This document shows, piece by piece, positions 43,393 to 53,536 of a DNA stretch of 64,000 nt. The position numbers and the translations under genes were made by a program. Location: NCBI RefSeq assembly GCF_016907535.1, contig NZ_JAFBCF010000001.1, positions 3,286,001 to 3,350,000 on the forward strand, given 5' to 3'. Origin of the DNA: Microlunatus panaciterrae (GTDB lineage: Bacteria > Actinomycetota > Actinomycetes > Propionibacteriales > Propionibacteriaceae). The notes beneath the pieces were generated by a model. That model made no database searches, was not told where the DNA came from, and saw only the letters and a program-made list of their open reading frames with translations. Numbering within the stretch: the stretch's first letter is position 1; each line of letters begins with the position of its first letter.

Positions 43393-44163
43393 CTAGCGCC
43401 CGCGCATCGCCTGTCGAGAGCCCTTGGCCTGACGTGGACTGGTGGGCATCGGCCCCTTCGGCACCGGCAGCTGCGGTCGGACCGCGTCCAGCGCCCGCAG
43501 CCGCATCTTGATGTCGGTGATCTGGGCCGGCTGGAGCGTCTTGGGCAGCTTGCGGATGTGGTCGGTCAGCTTGTCCAGCGGGACCTGGCCCGGCTTGTCG
43601 CCCATCACGATGGTGGTCACCTTGACGCCGTACGCGACCCGCTCATGCTTCCTGACCTCGGAGGCGAGCAGCGGCTTCAGTCGGCCGGGCTCACCCTCGC
43701 CGATCAGCACCAGGCCACCCGGGCCGAGGGTCCGGTGGACGGCGTCCATGTGGCGGTTGGCGGCGATGGCCGGGGCGGACACCCACTGCTTCGGCAGCAT
43801 CTGCAGTGCCACCTCGGCCGAACCGGCCTGTCCGGCATACCGCTTGTAGGTGGCGCGCTTGGCGCGCCGGGCCAGCATCATCATGGCCAGCAGCAGGCCG
43901 ACCATGACGCCCAGGAAGGTCAGGTAGATGGGGTGTGGCCAGAACAGTGAGATGACCAGTCCGAGCACGATCGGCAGCAGGAAGGCGCCGAGCATCAGCA
44001 GCGGCAGCTGCTTGTCATGCTCGTGGGTGAGCTGGTAGGCCCTGATGATCTGGCGGACCCGGCCCATGTCGGCGGGGTCGGTGCTGGACTTCTTGCGGGC
44101 CTTCTCGGCCTGCTTCGCCGCCTTGAGCTGCGCCTTGGCGTCTTTCGCGTCTGTCTTGGCCAT
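43393..44163 (-). CDS. DUF4191 family membrane protein
   Basis: A 256-residue actinobacterial protein with a Lys/Ala-rich cytosolic N-terminus. Two membrane helices follow around LLMLGAFLLPIVLGLVISLF and YLTFLGVMVGLLLAMMMLA, and then a long soluble domain. The latter contains GPGGLVLIGEGEPGRLKPLL and a C-terminal basic tail. This is the DUF4191 pattern, typically found beside lipA as here. Function unknown; linkage to lipoate synthesis is conserved but unexplained. Confidence 0.9.
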   Translation of the reverse strand: MAKTDAKDAKAQLKAAKQAEKARKKSSTDPADMGRVRQIIRAYQLTHEHDKQLPLLMLGAFLLPIVLGLVISLFWPHPIYLTFLGVMVGLLLAMMMLARRAKRATYKRYAGQAGSAEVALQMLPKQWVSAPAIAANRHMDAVHRTLGPGGLVLIGEGEPGRLKPLLASEVRKHERVAYGVKVTTIVMGDKPGQVPLDKLTDHIRKLPKTLQPAQITDIKMRLRALDAVRPQLPVPKGPMPTSPRQAKGSRQAMRGR

Positions 44164-44196
44164 CGTGGGTTCTCTTCTACTCTGTCTCGGCTCGTG

Positions 44197-45153
44197 TTAC
44201 CTCTGGGTGCGGGCAGCGAGTGGCTTCCAGTCCAGGCGGGACTCTACGGCCTGGCGGTAGAGACGGCCAGCGCGGTAGGAGGAACGGACCAGCGGACCGC
44301 TCATCACGCCCGCGAAGCCGATCTCCTCGGCCTCACCCTGCAGCTCGACGAACTCGTCCGGCGTCACCCAGCGGGCGATCGGATGGTGTCGCGGCGACGG
44401 GCGCAGATACTGCGTGATGGTGATGATCTCGGTGCCGGCGTCGTGCAGGTCGCGCAGTGCCTCGGAGACCTCGGCGCGGCTCTCGCCCATGCCGAGGATG
44501 AGGTTGGACTTGGTTACCAGGCCGGCGTCTCTGGAGGCCCGCAGCACGTCCAGCGACCGGTCGTAGCGGAAGCCCGGCCGGATCCGCTTGAAGATCCTCG
44601 GCACCGTCTCCACATTGTGGGCGAACACCTCCGGGGAGGCGTCGAAGAGCTGGGACAGGTAGTCCAGGTTGCCGGAGAAGTCGGGGGCCAGCATCTCCAC
44701 GCCGACGTCGGGGTTGAGCTCGTGGATCTTGCGGATGGTCTCGGCGTACAGCCAGGCACCCTCGTCGGGCAGGTCGTCGCGGCAGACGCCGGTGACGGTC
44801 GCGTACCGCAGGCCCATCTTCTGCACCGACTCGGCCACCCGCAGCGGCTCGGCGGCGTCGAAGTCGGCCGGCTTGCCGGTGTCGATCTGGCAGAAGTCGC
44901 AGCGCCGGGTGCACTGGTCGCCGCCGATCAGGAAGGTGGCCTCGCGGTCCTCCCAGCACTCGAAGATGTTGGGGCAGCCGGCCTCCTGGCAGACCGTGTG
45001 CAGGTCCTCGCTCTTGACCAGCTCGGTGAGCTCGCGGTACGCCGGACCCATCCTCGCCGTCGTCTTGATCCACGACGGCTTCTTCTCGATGGGGGTTGCT
45101 GCGTTGCGAACTTCGAGCCGCAGCAGCTTGCGTCCTTCGGGTGCGATGGTCAC
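44197..45153 (-). CDS. lipA: Lipoyl synthase
   Basis: A 318-residue radical SAM enzyme. It has both iron-sulfur motifs: the auxiliary cluster C-x4-C-x5-C ([12 protein letters not shown]) and the radical SAM C-x3-C-x2-C (CTRRCDFC). It also has the C-terminal RSSYRAG serine that ligates the auxiliary cluster. It inserts two sulfur atoms into octanoyl-lysine on lipoyl domains. A GTG start precedes TIAPEGRK. It follows lipB on the same strand and works on the E2 protein encoded nearby. Confidence 0.97.
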   Translation of the reverse strand: MTIAPEGRKLLRLEVRNAATPIEKKPSWIKTTARMGPAYRELTELVKSEDLHTVCQEAGCPNIFECWEDREATFLIGGDQCTRRCDFCQIDTGKPADFDAAEPLRVAESVQKMGLRYATVTGVCRDDLPDEGAWLYAETIRKIHELNPDVGVEMLAPDFSGNLDYLSQLFDASPEVFAHNVETVPRIFKRIRPGFRYDRSLDVLRASRDAGLVTKSNLILGMGESRAEVSEALRDLHDAGTEIITITQYLRPSPRHHPIARWVTPDEFVELQGEAEEIGFAGVMSGPLVRSSYRAGRLYRQAVESRLDWKPLAARTQR

Positions 45154-45162
45154 CAGGCCAGA

Positions 45163-45903
45163 CTACTCGCTGACCCCGGCGGGGCTGGGAACGGTGAGAC
45201 CGTAGCTGACGCCTGCCGGCACCGGCGGCACGGCCGCGACGTCGGGGGACCGGTCGTAGGGTTGGAAGGACAGCATCTCCTCCAGGTACGGCCGCAGCAC
45301 GTGCGCGACCTCGGTGATCAGCACCGGCCGGTCCAGCTCGAGCGCCAGCGAGGTGACGCCGGCGTCGGCGATCCCGCAGGGGATGATCCGGTCGAACCAG
45401 GACATGTCCGGATCGACGTTGATGGCGAAGCCGTGCATCGTGGCGCGGGCGGCGACCCGGACGCCGATGGCGGCGACCTTGCGCTCCGGTCGGGTGGCGT
45501 CGGCCGGCACCCAGACGCCGGACCGTCCCGGCACCCGCCCGCTGGCCAGGCCCAGCTCGGCGAAGGTGCGGATCATGGCCTCCTCGAGCCGTCGGACGTA
45601 GTCGACGACGTAGACGGCGTCCGGCAGTCTCACAATCGGATAGCCCACCAGCTGTCCAGGGCCGTGCCAGGTGATCTTGCCACCACGGTCGACGTCGACC
45701 ACCGGGGTGCCGTCGAGAGGACGTTCATGCGCCTCGGTGCGCTTGCCGGCGGTGAAGACGGGTGGGTGCTCCAGCAGGATCACAGTGTCGGGGCTCGAGC
45801 CGGCGACCACCTCGGCGTGGATGCTGCGCTGCAGGTCCCAGGCCTCGCGGTAGTCGGTCAGCGCGCTGCCCAGGCCGCCGGGGTATCGGAACTCCAGACT
45901 CAT
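45163..45903 (-). CDS. lipB: Octanoyltransferase
   Basis: A 246-residue LipB. Typical segments are [33 protein letters not shown] and KVAAIGVRV, and the catalytic cysteine lies in FDRIIPCGI. It transfers octanoyl from acyl carrier protein to lipoyl domains, the substrate for LipA. Its ATG overlaps the stop of the upstream epimerase-like gene by 4 bp, and lipA follows after 9 nt. Confidence 0.96.
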   Translation of the reverse strand: MSLEFRYPGGLGSALTDYREAWDLQRSIHAEVVAGSSPDTVILLEHPPVFTAGKRTEAHERPLDGTPVVDVDRGGKITWHGPGQLVGYPIVRLPDAVYVVDYVRRLEEAMIRTFAELGLASGRVPGRSGVWVPADATRPERKVAAIGVRVAARATMHGFAINVDPDMSWFDRIIPCGIADAGVTSLALELDRPVLITEVAHVLRPYLEEMLSFQPYDRSPDVAAVPPVPAGVSYGLTVPSPAGVSE

Positions 45904-46835
45904 GCCGGCGAGTTTACGCGCTGGCCGAGCGCCACCCGGACCGTCGTTTCGACATCTGGAGCGACGAAGCTGAACCCCTCGTCCAGCAGCCGTCGCGGCA
46001 CGATGTTCTGGTCGCCGAGCAGCTGGTCGGCCAGCTCGCCCAGGGCGGTTCTGAGCACCAGGGCCGGAGCTCGCAGAGCGGCCGGTCGGTGCAGGGCAGC
46101 CGCGAGTGCCGCGGTGAACTCGGCGTTCGTGCAGGGCTGCGGGAGGGTGAGGTTGTGCGGGCCGGAGGCGTCCTCGTGGTCGGCGATCCAGCTGACCGCG
46201 TTGAGCCAGTCGGTCAGGCTGATCATGGCCATGTGCTGGCTACCGTCGCCGAGCCGGGCTCCCAGACCCAGGGAGAACGGCAGCTTCATCAGCTTCAGCG
46301 GACCGCCGGAGCCGTCCATCACCGGGCTGGTCCGCAGCAGCGCCACCCGGAGCCCGGCCTCGGTGGCCGGCCGGGTGGCGTCCTCCCACCGTTGCACCAC
46401 ACCGGCGAGCCAGTCGTCGGCGACCGGGGCGTCCTCGGTGAAGGGCTCCGGCCCGGACCGGGTGCCGTACCAGGCGACCCCGCTGGCCTGCAGCAGTGCC
46501 GGCCGGGCGCCGGTGTCGGCGTGCCGGGCCAGCGCACGCGACAGGGTGAGGGTGGTCTCGCGCCGAGAGCTCAGGATGACCTCCCGGCGCGCCTGCGTCC
46601 ACGGCCGGTCGGCGATGCCGGCGCCGCCCAGGTTGACCACCACGTCGACGTCCTCGAGAGCGCTCTGGTCGACGGTGCCGGCGGCGGGGTCCCAGCGGAA
46701 CTCGGTCGCTGTCGCCGGCGGCCGCCGCACCAGCCGGACCACCTCATGCCCGTGCTCGGCAAGATGCACCCGGAGCGCACTGCCCAGGAATCCGGAGCTG
46801 CCGGCCAGCAGGAACTTCTTGGTGTCTGTGCTCAC
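45900..46835 (-). CDS. TIGR01777 family epimerase-like protein (YfcH type)
   Basis: A 311-residue SDR-fold protein. It has the NAD(P)-binding [21 protein letters not shown] near the N-terminus (GxxGxxG) and [14 protein letters not shown]. The DUF1731-type C-terminal part ends in [20 protein letters not shown]. The family is conserved but unassigned. It is embedded in the lipoate/2-oxoacid dehydrogenase cluster between the E2 and lipB, overlapping lipB. Confidence 0.92.
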   Translation of the reverse strand: MSTDTKKFLLAGSSGFLGSALRVHLAEHGHEVVRLVRRPPATATEFRWDPAAGTVDQSALEDVDVVVNLGGAGIADRPWTQARREVILSSRRETTLTLSRALARHADTGARPALLQASGVAWYGTRSGPEPFTEDAPVADDWLAGVVQRWEDATRPATEAGLRVALLRTSPVMDGSGGPLKLMKLPFSLGLGARLGDGSQHMAMISLTDWLNAVSWIADHEDASGPHNLTLPQPCTNAEFTAALAAALHRPAALRAPALVLRTALGELADQLLGDQNIVPRRLLDEGFSFVAPDVETTVRVALGQRVNSPA

Positions 46836-46849
46836 CCCGTCAGCGTAGG

Positions 46850-48649
46850 TCAGAGACCGAACTCCGCGCCGAAGTCACCCTCCTCCAGCCGCTCCTTCAG
46901 GGTGCTGAGGAAGCGGGCCGCGTCGGCGCCGTCGACGATCCGGTGGTCGTACGACAGGGCGAGGTACATCATGTCGCGGACCGCGATCACCTCACCCAGC
47001 ACCTTGTCGGTCACCACCACCGGACGCTTTACCAGCGCGCCGGTGCCGAGGATCGCCGACTGCGGCTGGTTGATGATCGGGGTGTCGAACAGCGCGCCCC
47101 GGCTGCCGGTGTTGGTGATGGTGAAGGTGCCACCGGCCAGGTCGTCGGGGACCAGCTTGTTGGTGCGGCTGCGCTCGGCCAGATCGGCGATCTTGCGGGC
47201 GATGCCGGCCAGGCTCAGGTCGCCGGCCTCCTTCAGCACCGGCACCAGCAGCCCCTTGTCGGTGTCGACGGCGATCGACACGTTCTCGGCCGCCGGGTAG
47301 GTGATCGTGCCGGCCTCGAGGTCGATGGTGGCATTGACCTTCGGGTGCACCTTCAGCGCGTCCACCGCCGCCTTCACCAGGAACGGCAGGTAGGACAGCT
47401 TGACGCCTTCGCGGGCGGCGAAGTCGTCCCTCACCCTGGCCCGCAGCCGGGACACGTTGGTCAGGTCGACCTCGACCAGGGTCGTCAACTGGGCGGCCAC
47501 GTGCAGCGACTCGACCATCCGGTTGGCGATGGTCTTGCGCAGCCGGGTCATCTTCTCGGTGGTGCCACGCAGCGAGCTCGGCTGCACCGCAACCGCGGCA
47601 GCTGCCGGTGCGCTCGCGGCGGGGGCGGCCGCCGGCTCCGGCTCCGGCGCGGCCTTGGCGGACTCGGCCGCAGCCAGCACGTCCTGCTTGCGGATCCGAC
47701 CGCCGACACCGGTCCCGTTCACCGTGCCCAGGTCGATCCCGTGCTCCGCCGCCAGCTTGCGGACCAGCGGGGTCACATAGCCGGCCTCGGCGTCGGTGGC
47801 TGTCGCCACCGGCACGGGGGCGGATCGGCGCTCCGGCGCCGGGGCGGCCTTCGGTTCCGGCTTCGGCTCGGGCTTGGGCTCCGGCTCAGGTTCGGGTGTC
47901 GGCTCGGGCTCGGGTGTCGGCTCGGGTTCGGGTGTCGGCTCGGGCTCGGGTGTCGGCTCGGGTTCGGGTGTCGGCTCGGGCTCGGGTGTCGGCTCGGGCT
48001 CGGCCTCGGCCGCTCCCTCCTCGCCGACGACGGCCAGCACGGCGCCGACCTCGACGGTCTCGTCCTCCTGGACCCGGATCTCCAGCAGCACCCCGGCCGC
48101 AGGGGAGGGGATCTCGGTGTCGACCTTGTCGGTGGAGACCTCCAGCAGGGCCTCGTCGTTCTCGACCCGGTCACCGACCTGCTTGAGCCAGCGGGTGACC
48201 GTACCCTCGGTCACGCTCTCGCCCAGAGCAGGCAACGTGATCTCGGTGCCCGCGCCCGACGACGCCTTCGCCGGCTTGGGGGCGGGTTGCTCGGACTGGT
48301 CCTCGGCGGTGGGCGCCTGCTCCTGGGTGGGCTCCGGCTCCGCTGCCGGCTCCGGCTCGCTCTCGGCTGCAGGCTCCTCGGCCTCCGGCGCAGCCTCGCC
48401 GCCGCCCTCACCCTCGTCACCGATCACGGCCAGCACGGCGCCGACCTCGACGGTCTCGTCCTCCTGCGCCTTGATCTCCAGCAGCACGCCAGCGGCGGGG
48501 GACGGGATCTCGGTGTCGACCTTGTCGGTGGACACCTCCAGCAACGGCTCGTCGGCGGCGACCGTGTCGCCGACCTGCTTGAGCCATCGGGTGACCGTAC
48601 CTTCGGTCACGCTTTCGCCGAGTGCGGGGAGAGTTACAGAAGTCGACAT
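46850..48649 (-). CDS. 2-oxoacid dehydrogenase E2 (dihydrolipoyl succinyl/acyltransferase) with two lipoyl domains
   Basis: A 599-residue E2. Two lipoyl domains lie at about 1-76 and 138-215, each with the lipoylated lysine in [14 protein letters not shown]. They are joined by Ala/Glu/Pro-rich linkers, the second consisting of PEPEPT repeats. A peripheral-subunit-binding domain follows ([28 protein letters not shown]). The catalytic domain ends with [15 protein letters not shown], holding the active-site histidine. This is the actinobacterial SucB/DlaT-like E2 shared by pyruvate and 2-oxoglutarate complexes. lpd lies just upstream and lipB-lipA downstream. Confidence 0.94.
   Translation of the reverse strand: MSTSVTLPALGESVTEGTVTRWLKQVGDTVAADEPLLEVSTDKVDTEIPSPAAGVLLEIKAQEDETVEVGAVLAVIGDEGEGGGEAAPEAEEPAAESEPEPAAEPEPTQEQAPTAEDQSEQPAPKPAKASSGAGTEITLPALGESVTEGTVTRWLKQVGDRVENDEALLEVSTDKVDTEIPSPAAGVLLEIRVQEDETVEVGAVLAVVGEEGAAEAEPEPTPEPEPTPEPEPTPEPEPTPEPEPTPEPEPTPEPEPEPKPEPKPEPKAAPAPERRSAPVPVATATDAEAGYVTPLVRKLAAEHGIDLGTVNGTGVGGRIRKQDVLAAAESAKAAPEPEPAAAPAASAPAAAAVAVQPSSLRGTTEKMTRLRKTIANRMVESLHVAAQLTTLVEVDLTNVSRLRARVRDDFAAREGVKLSYLPFLVKAAVDALKVHPKVNATIDLEAGTITYPAAENVSIAVDTDKGLLVPVLKEAGDLSLAGIARKIADLAERSRTNKLVPDDLAGGTFTITNTGSRGALFDTPIINQPQSAILGTGALVKRPVVVTDKVLGEVIAVRDMMYLALSYDHRIVDGADAARFLSTLKERLEEGDFGAEFGL
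47883..47990 (-). repeat. Six 18-bp tandem repeats encoding the E2 linker
   Basis: Six units of GGCTCGGGTTCGGGTGTC (plus strand) run in tandem. TTCG and CTCG variants alternate, so there is also a 36-bp higher-order period. They encode PEPEPT repeats of the flexible swinging-arm linker. Copy number could change without breaking the frame. Confidence 0.92.
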
Positions 48650-48813
48650 GGTGGTTCGGGACCCCTTCGTGTGCTGGGCACGGTGACGTGATCTGCGTTA
48701 AGTCGGGATCAGCCTAGCCTCCGAGGCTCCGGGCCGCGCGAGGGCTGCGCCGAATGGCGGGCATTCGGACGACGCCTGAGTGGGTGGGCATCGCCCCGGC
48801 CCGGGCCACCGGG

Positions 48814-50208
48814 CTAACCATGCACGTGCAGCGGCTTGCCGGCCAGGGCCAGGTGCGCCTCACCGAGCGCCTCGTTCTGGGTGGGGTGGGCGTGGATCAG
48901 CCCGGCCACGTCGCTGGGATGGGCGTCCCAGTTGGTGATCAGCTGCGCCTCGCCGACCAGCTCCCCGATCCGGGCGCCGATCATGTGCACCCCCACCACC
49001 GGTCCGTCCTTGGCCCGGACCAGCTTGACGAAGCCCTGCGTCTTGAGGATCTGCGACCTGCCGTTGCCGCCCAGGTCGTACTTCAGGGTCTCCACCTCAC
49101 CCAGCGTCTCCCGGGCCTGGGCCTCGGTCAGGCCGACCGAGGCGATCTCGGGGTCGCTGTACGTCACCTTCGGGATGTCGCGGTCCAGCACCGGGACGGG
49201 GCTGCTGTCGTACCGGCCGGTGCGGGCCGCGACCTCCTCGGCGACGAAGATGCCGTGCGCGAACCCCCGGTGGGCCAGCTGGAGCCCGGCGACCAGGTCG
49301 CCGACCGCGTAGACGCCGGGCACCGAGGTCTCCAACCGGGCCGAGACGGTGACGAAGCCGCGGTCCAGGGCGACCCCCGCCTCGGCATAGCCCAGGTTGT
49401 CGGTGGCCGGGCCGCGTCCGACGGCCACCAGTAGCAGATCCGCGTCGAGGGAGCGGTCGCCCAGCTTCAGCCGGATGCCGTCCGTGGTCTGTTCCAGAGA
49501 CTCCATCGGATGGTCGGTGACCGCCTGGATCCCGCGTCGGCGGAAGGCCCGGGTCAGCGCCTGGGAGATCTCCGGCTCCTCGTTGGGCACCAGCCGGGGG
49601 AGCGCCTCGACGACGGTGACGTCGACACCGAACGACCGCCACGCCGACGCGAACTCGACCCCGATGACCCCGCCGCCGAGCACCACAGCCGAGCGGGGCA
49701 GCCGGTCGAGTCGGAGCGCGTGGTCGCTGGTGATCACCCGTTCGCCGTCGATGCTGAGTCCGGGCAGCGTCCGTGGGTAGGAGCCAGAGGCCAGCACGAT
49801 GCCGGTACCGGTGTAGGTCTGGTCGCCGACCACGACCGCCGGACCGTCCTCGGTCCGCACCAGCCGGCCCTCACCGGCGACGACGGTAATGGTGCGTGAG
49901 CCGAGTAGTCCGGTCAGGCCCTTGTAGAGCCGGTTGACGACACCGTCGGCATAGTCGCGGACGCCGACCGCGTCGATCGACTCGACGGTGGCGTGGACCC
50001 CGAACCTGGCGCCGTCGCGGGCCGCATCCGCGATCTCGGCCGCGTGCAGGATCGCCTTGGCCGGGATGCAGCCGCGGTGCAGGCAGGTGCCGCCGACCTT
50101 GTCCTTCTCGATCAGGGCCACCGTCAGCCCCAGTTGCGCCGCCCTGAGGGCGCAGGCGTACCCCCCGCTGCCGGCGCCCAGAATGACCAGGTCATAGCTC
50201 GCAGTCAT
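48814..50208 (-). CDS. lpdA: Dihydrolipoamide dehydrogenase
   Basis: A 464-residue flavoprotein disulfide reductase. It starts MTASYDLVILGAGSGGYACA with the FAD Rossmann motif. The redox disulfide is in GGTCLHRGCIPAK, and the NAD motif is VVLGGGVIGVEFAS. The dimer-interface histidine is in HAHPTQNEALGE. An ATG 9 bp upstream gives MAAMTASYD as an alternative start. It reoxidises the lipoyl arm of the E2 encoded next. Confidence 0.96.
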   Translation of the reverse strand: MTASYDLVILGAGSGGYACALRAAQLGLTVALIEKDKVGGTCLHRGCIPAKAILHAAEIADAARDGARFGVHATVESIDAVGVRDYADGVVNRLYKGLTGLLGSRTITVVAGEGRLVRTEDGPAVVVGDQTYTGTGIVLASGSYPRTLPGLSIDGERVITSDHALRLDRLPRSAVVLGGGVIGVEFASAWRSFGVDVTVVEALPRLVPNEEPEISQALTRAFRRRGIQAVTDHPMESLEQTTDGIRLKLGDRSLDADLLLVAVGRGPATDNLGYAEAGVALDRGFVTVSARLETSVPGVYAVGDLVAGLQLAHRGFAHGIFVAEEVAARTGRYDSSPVPVLDRDIPKVTYSDPEIASVGLTEAQARETLGEVETLKYDLGGNGRSQILKTQGFVKLVRAKDGPVVGVHMIGARIGELVGEAQLITNWDAHPSDVAGLIHAHPTQNEALGEAHLALAGKPLHVHG

Positions 50209-50287
50209 GGCCGCCATCTTGTCAGTTGCCGCTCCGGCGGAGTCGAGGTGGCGCTGCATCTTGGTCGGCGCAGCCATAATTGGCGAC

Positions 50288-50632
50288 ATGGGTTGGTTCA
50301 AGAGGGGTCCGGCACGGCTGAGGCGCGGGACCAGGGGCGGTCGCGCCGGTCGTCAGGTCGACGACGCCGTCACTCTGCACCTGACCGAGTTCGCCCGCAC
50401 CCGCAAGGGGGTTGAGGCATACGTCGAGCCCAAGACCTCGGTCACCCAGACCACCCTGCTGCTGGTCGCGTACGACGGCGAGTGGACCCGACGGGTGGTC
50501 CCGTCACCCGAATGGGCCCACGCCTTCGCCGAGCACCTGCAGATCCCCGGCTACGACGCCGCCGTCGTCGGCTACCCGCAGCGGATGCGGGACTACAACA
50601 CACGCAACAAGAAGCATCCTCACCTGCGCTGA
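50288..50632 (+). CDS. Conserved actinobacterial hypothetical protein
   Basis: A 114-residue protein starting MGWFKRGPARLRRG. After a basic N-terminus comes a compact alpha/beta segment: VDDAVTLHLTEFARTRKGVE, TLLLVAYDGEWTRRVVPS, and DAAVVGYPQRMRDYNTRNKK. The last part, with a conserved Y-P-x-RMRDYN ending, is familiar from short actinobacterial proteins of unknown function. It is transcribed divergently from lpdA. No function can be assigned. Confidence 0.8.
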   Translation: MGWFKRGPARLRRGTRGGRAGRQVDDAVTLHLTEFARTRKGVEAYVEPKTSVTQTTLLLVAYDGEWTRRVVPSPEWAHAFAEHLQIPGYDAAVVGYPQRMRDYNTRNKKHPHLR

Positions 50633-50649
50633 GCGCCCATACTCCGGCA

Positions 50650-50702
50650 TTTGGCGGGCTATGCAGGTCGGAATGCGGGGAAGAGGTGCAGAGCCCGCCA
50701 AA
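50650..50702. repeat. Long palindrome A downstream of the DUF559-like gene
   Basis: TTTGGCGGGCTATGCA (50650-50665) pairs with TGCAGAGCCCGCCAAA (50687-50702), 16 bp with one mismatch and a 21-nt loop. No T-run follows on either strand. The left arm with its continuation (TTGGCGGGCTATGCAGGTCG) reappears almost exactly in palindrome B at 51832, on the other side of the same gene. It lies between convergent genes, so terminator function is an alternative. Confidence 0.8.
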
Positions 50703-50719
50703 GCGTACGGGCCTGGGGA

Positions 50720-51751
50720 TCAGCGGCCGTCGCCGAGCAGCCACCCGAGTTCCTCAGCAGTCAGCTGTTCGTCGATCGGTTCGTCGGCCAGCCACCAGTC
50801 GGGCTGACGCAGCGTCCACCGGTCCCGGCTCCGGTCACGGGCCAGACCACGGCGTCGACCGCTGAGTACCCGCGCCTTGAGATCGGCCCGATGGTGGCGC
50901 AGATCCAGACTGTCGACACGGATCACGACCAGATGATGGTCCTCCAGCCGCTCCTCGCGTACGTTGTCAGCCCGATGCCGGTGGCGACCTCGATGGTCCT
51001 GACCGTCGAACTCCAGCACCAGACCGGCATCCGGGTCCACCAGGTCCCCAATCCCGAGAAGATTGCCTCGCCGGTCGAAGAGGGGAGCGTTGGCCAGTGG
51101 CCTGGGCAGTCCCAGGTCGACCTGGTAGAAGACGCGGAGCCTTGACTCCCACCCGTTGCGCGCGTGGGGGTCAGCCAACTCGCAGGCTCGGCGGGCCTGG
51201 TGGATGCCTCGCCAACCCGGGTGCCGCCCGAGGTAGCGCGCCAGCAGCCCCAGCCCGAAGACACGTTGCCGGGCCATCGCATCCACGACAGCCACTGCCT
51301 CAGCAAGGTCTGGGGCCGACCGTGCGCAGTCCATCCCGGCACGCAGGGCAGTGGTGAACCTGATCCCCGCCACCTCGGCGACATCAGAATCGGGGAGCCG
51401 GTCCCGGCAGTACGCCGCAGCCGTTCCACGGCCGACGTCCCGGCCCAGGCAGATCAGCACTGGGAGCGGCTGCATCGTGCACGGGTCCAAACCGTCTAGG
51501 TCGTCGACCCCGCGGGCGAAGGCTGCAGCCCAGCCGGTGATGGCACCGGAAGCCGGCACGAGGGGAACGGCCGCAAGAATGCGCTGGGTCGGGGTGTCCG
51601 GCAGCTGGCTGGGCAGAAAGAAGCCGCGGCTCGTGCGCCGCCACTTCGGTCCGCAGCGCATCGACCTGGTGACGCCGCGGGCAACGAGCTCGGCCGCCGA
51701 GAGCGGCAGCTGTGCAGTGGTCAGCTCAGTCCGGAACCGGCTACGTGCCAT
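50720..51751 (-). CDS. DUF559-like nuclease-fold protein with AbiEi-like N-terminus
   Basis: A 343-residue protein. The N-terminal 60 residues (TTAQLPLSAAELVARGVTRS) resemble the winged-helix region of AbiEi-type proteins. The C-terminal part has a VSR/DUF559-like restriction-endonuclease fold: WESRLRVFYQVDLGLP, then GDLVDPDAGLVLEFDGQDH with the D...E-x-D core, RADNVREERLEDHHLVVIRV, and a basic tail. Such proteins are common in actinobacteria and unassigned. It stands alone and is bracketed by two related palindromes (A and B). Whether it cuts DNA is unknown. Confidence 0.75.
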   Translation of the reverse strand: MARSRFRTELTTAQLPLSAAELVARGVTRSMRCGPKWRRTSRGFFLPSQLPDTPTQRILAAVPLVPASGAITGWAAAFARGVDDLDGLDPCTMQPLPVLICLGRDVGRGTAAAYCRDRLPDSDVAEVAGIRFTTALRAGMDCARSAPDLAEAVAVVDAMARQRVFGLGLLARYLGRHPGWRGIHQARRACELADPHARNGWESRLRVFYQVDLGLPRPLANAPLFDRRGNLLGIGDLVDPDAGLVLEFDGQDHRGRHRHRADNVREERLEDHHLVVIRVDSLDLRHHRADLKARVLSGRRRGLARDRSRDRWTLRQPDWWLADEPIDEQLTAEELGWLLGDGR

Positions 51752-51831
51752 CCCGCCAGACTGCGCGACCGGCAGACTCGGATCGAGAGAAAATCGGGGT
51801 TTTCCACAGCCTCAGCCCTTATTGCCTTCCG

Positions 51832-51886
51832 CGTTGGCGGGCTGTGCAGGTCGTGCGGGTCTTGAAACCTGCACAAGCCGCCAACG
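51832..51886. repeat. Long palindrome B upstream of the DUF559-like gene
   Basis: CGTTGGCGGGCTGTGCAGGT (51832-51851) pairs with ACCTGCACAAGCCGCCAACG (51867-51886), 20-bp arms with two mismatches and a 15-nt loop. It shares TTGGCGGGCTrTGCAGGTCG in the same orientation with palindrome A. It sits between the pepA stop and the DUF559-like start. No T-run is present, though a pepA terminator role remains possible. Confidence 0.82.
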
Positions 51887-51891
51887 GGGTC

Positions 51892-53397
51892 TCAGGCGGT
51901 CAGGTTGGCGGCGAGGGCGACGAGGGTTCGGACTGCGACGCCGGTGCCGCCGGGGGAGACATAGCCGTAGGGGGCGCCGCCGTGGAAGGCGGGGCCGGCG
52001 ATGTCGAGGTGGGCCCAGGGGGTGTCCTCGCCGATGAACTCGCGCAGGAACGCGGCCGCGACCAGGGCGCCGGCATACCGGTCGCTGCCGGTGGAGCGCA
52101 AGTCGGCGACCTTGGACTCGAGCTTGGGCTTGATCTCCTTGGGGATCGGCAGCTGCCAGAAGTCCTCGCCGGCCATCTCGGCGGCGTCGAGGATCCGATC
52201 GGCGGTCTCCTCGTCGTTGGTCATCAGGCCGCCGGTGCGCTCGCCGAGGGCCACCACGCAGGCGCCGGTCAGGGTGGCGACGTCGATGATCAGGTCCGGC
52301 TTGTCCTCACCGGCCCGCGCCAGCGCGTCGGCCATCACCAGCCGGCCCTCGGCGTCGCAGTTGCCGTTCTCCACGGTCTTGCCGCCGTACATGGTCAACA
52401 CGTCCGACGGCCGGTACGCGGTGTCGGAGGGCAGGTTCTCGGCCAGCGCGCCGTAGGCGGTGACCTTGATCTTGAGACCGAGCTGGGCGATCGCATGGGT
52501 GGCGGCGAGGACCGCCGCGGCGCCGGACATGTCGCTCTTCATGGTGTACATGCCGTCGCCCGGCTTGATGTTCAGACCGCCGGAGTCGAAGGTGATGCCC
52601 TTGCCGACCAGGGCCAGGTGGAACTTCGCCCCGCGCGGCGCATAGCTCAGCCGCACCAGCCTCGGAGGGCGCGACGACCCGCCGCCGACCGCCAGGATGC
52701 CTCCGTAGCCCTCCTTGGCCAGCGCCTTCTCGTCCAGCACCTCGATAGCGATCTTGGCGTCCTTGACCAGGCCGCGGGCCTCCTCGGCGAACGACTCCGG
52801 ATAGAGGAGGTTCGGCGGGATGTTGACCCACTCCCGGGCGACGAGCACCGCAGCTGCGACCACCTTGGCGGCCTCAACCGAGTCCTGGAGCGGACCCTGA
52901 CGGCTGCTCGCCTCGCCGATCACGGTGATCTTGCCTATCCGCGCCTCGGCGGCGTCGCCGGAGGTGATCGGGGCGTAGCGGTAGCTGCCCAGTAGCGCCC
53001 CCTCGGCGACGGCGCGGACCGTCTCCGGTTCGGTGGCACCCAGCGACACGGCAACACCGAGGGCTTCGTCGTCGGCCAGCCCGGCCGCGCTGCGCACCCC
53101 GGCGCCGGCGGCCCGCCGCAGGTCCTCCGGGGTCGGTTCCGTCTCGCCGATCCCCACCACCAGGATCCGTGGACCGCCGGCGATGCCCGGGATGGCCTGG
53201 CAGTTGTCCGCCGCGGCCTTGGCCCCCAGGCTCTTGGCCATCTCGGCCAGCGCCACCCCGTACCGCTTCGCGTAGTCCTTCTCGACACCGTCGGGAACGC
53301 CGACCACTCCGGAGCCGCCGAGACCGATGATCAGCACATCGGCATCGTTGGGCACGGTACGGGAGAACGTGAGCGGGGGCAGTGCGGGTGCGGGCAC
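51892..53397 (-). CDS. pepA: Leucyl aminopeptidase (M17)
   Basis: A 501-residue M17 metallopeptidase. The N-terminal macro-like domain has [13 protein letters not shown]. The catalytic domain shows [17 protein letters not shown] (metal Lys and Asp), [11 protein letters not shown] and [14 protein letters not shown]. The last is a variant of NTDAEGRL with Cys for Thr. A GTG start follows an AAGGGA site. It removes N-terminal amino acids using two metal ions. It is divergent from gcvT. Confidence 0.94.
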   Translation of the reverse strand: MPAPALPPLTFSRTVPNDADVLIIGLGGSGVVGVPDGVEKDYAKRYGVALAEMAKSLGAKAAADNCQAIPGIAGGPRILVVGIGETEPTPEDLRRAAGAGVRSAAGLADDEALGVAVSLGATEPETVRAVAEGALLGSYRYAPITSGDAAEARIGKITVIGEASSRQGPLQDSVEAAKVVAAAVLVAREWVNIPPNLLYPESFAEEARGLVKDAKIAIEVLDEKALAKEGYGGILAVGGGSSRPPRLVRLSYAPRGAKFHLALVGKGITFDSGGLNIKPGDGMYTMKSDMSGAAAVLAATHAIAQLGLKIKVTAYGALAENLPSDTAYRPSDVLTMYGGKTVENGNCDAEGRLVMADALARAGEDKPDLIIDVATLTGACVVALGERTGGLMTNDEETADRILDAAEMAGEDFWQLPIPKEIKPKLESKVADLRSTGSDRYAGALVAAAFLREFIGEDTPWAHLDIAGPAFHGGAPYGYVSPGGTGVAVRTLVALAANLTA

Positions 53398-53536
53398 GAG
53401 GGTTCCCTTTCAGCAAGGCGGGTGGGACCAGCAAGAGACAGGCTGGGCAACAGACAGGCTAGCCCGTCCGATCCGGCGTCGAGATTGCGATAGGTTCCGA
53501 ATGTCCCCGGAGGCTTCCGGGCGGAGAGGAGACACC

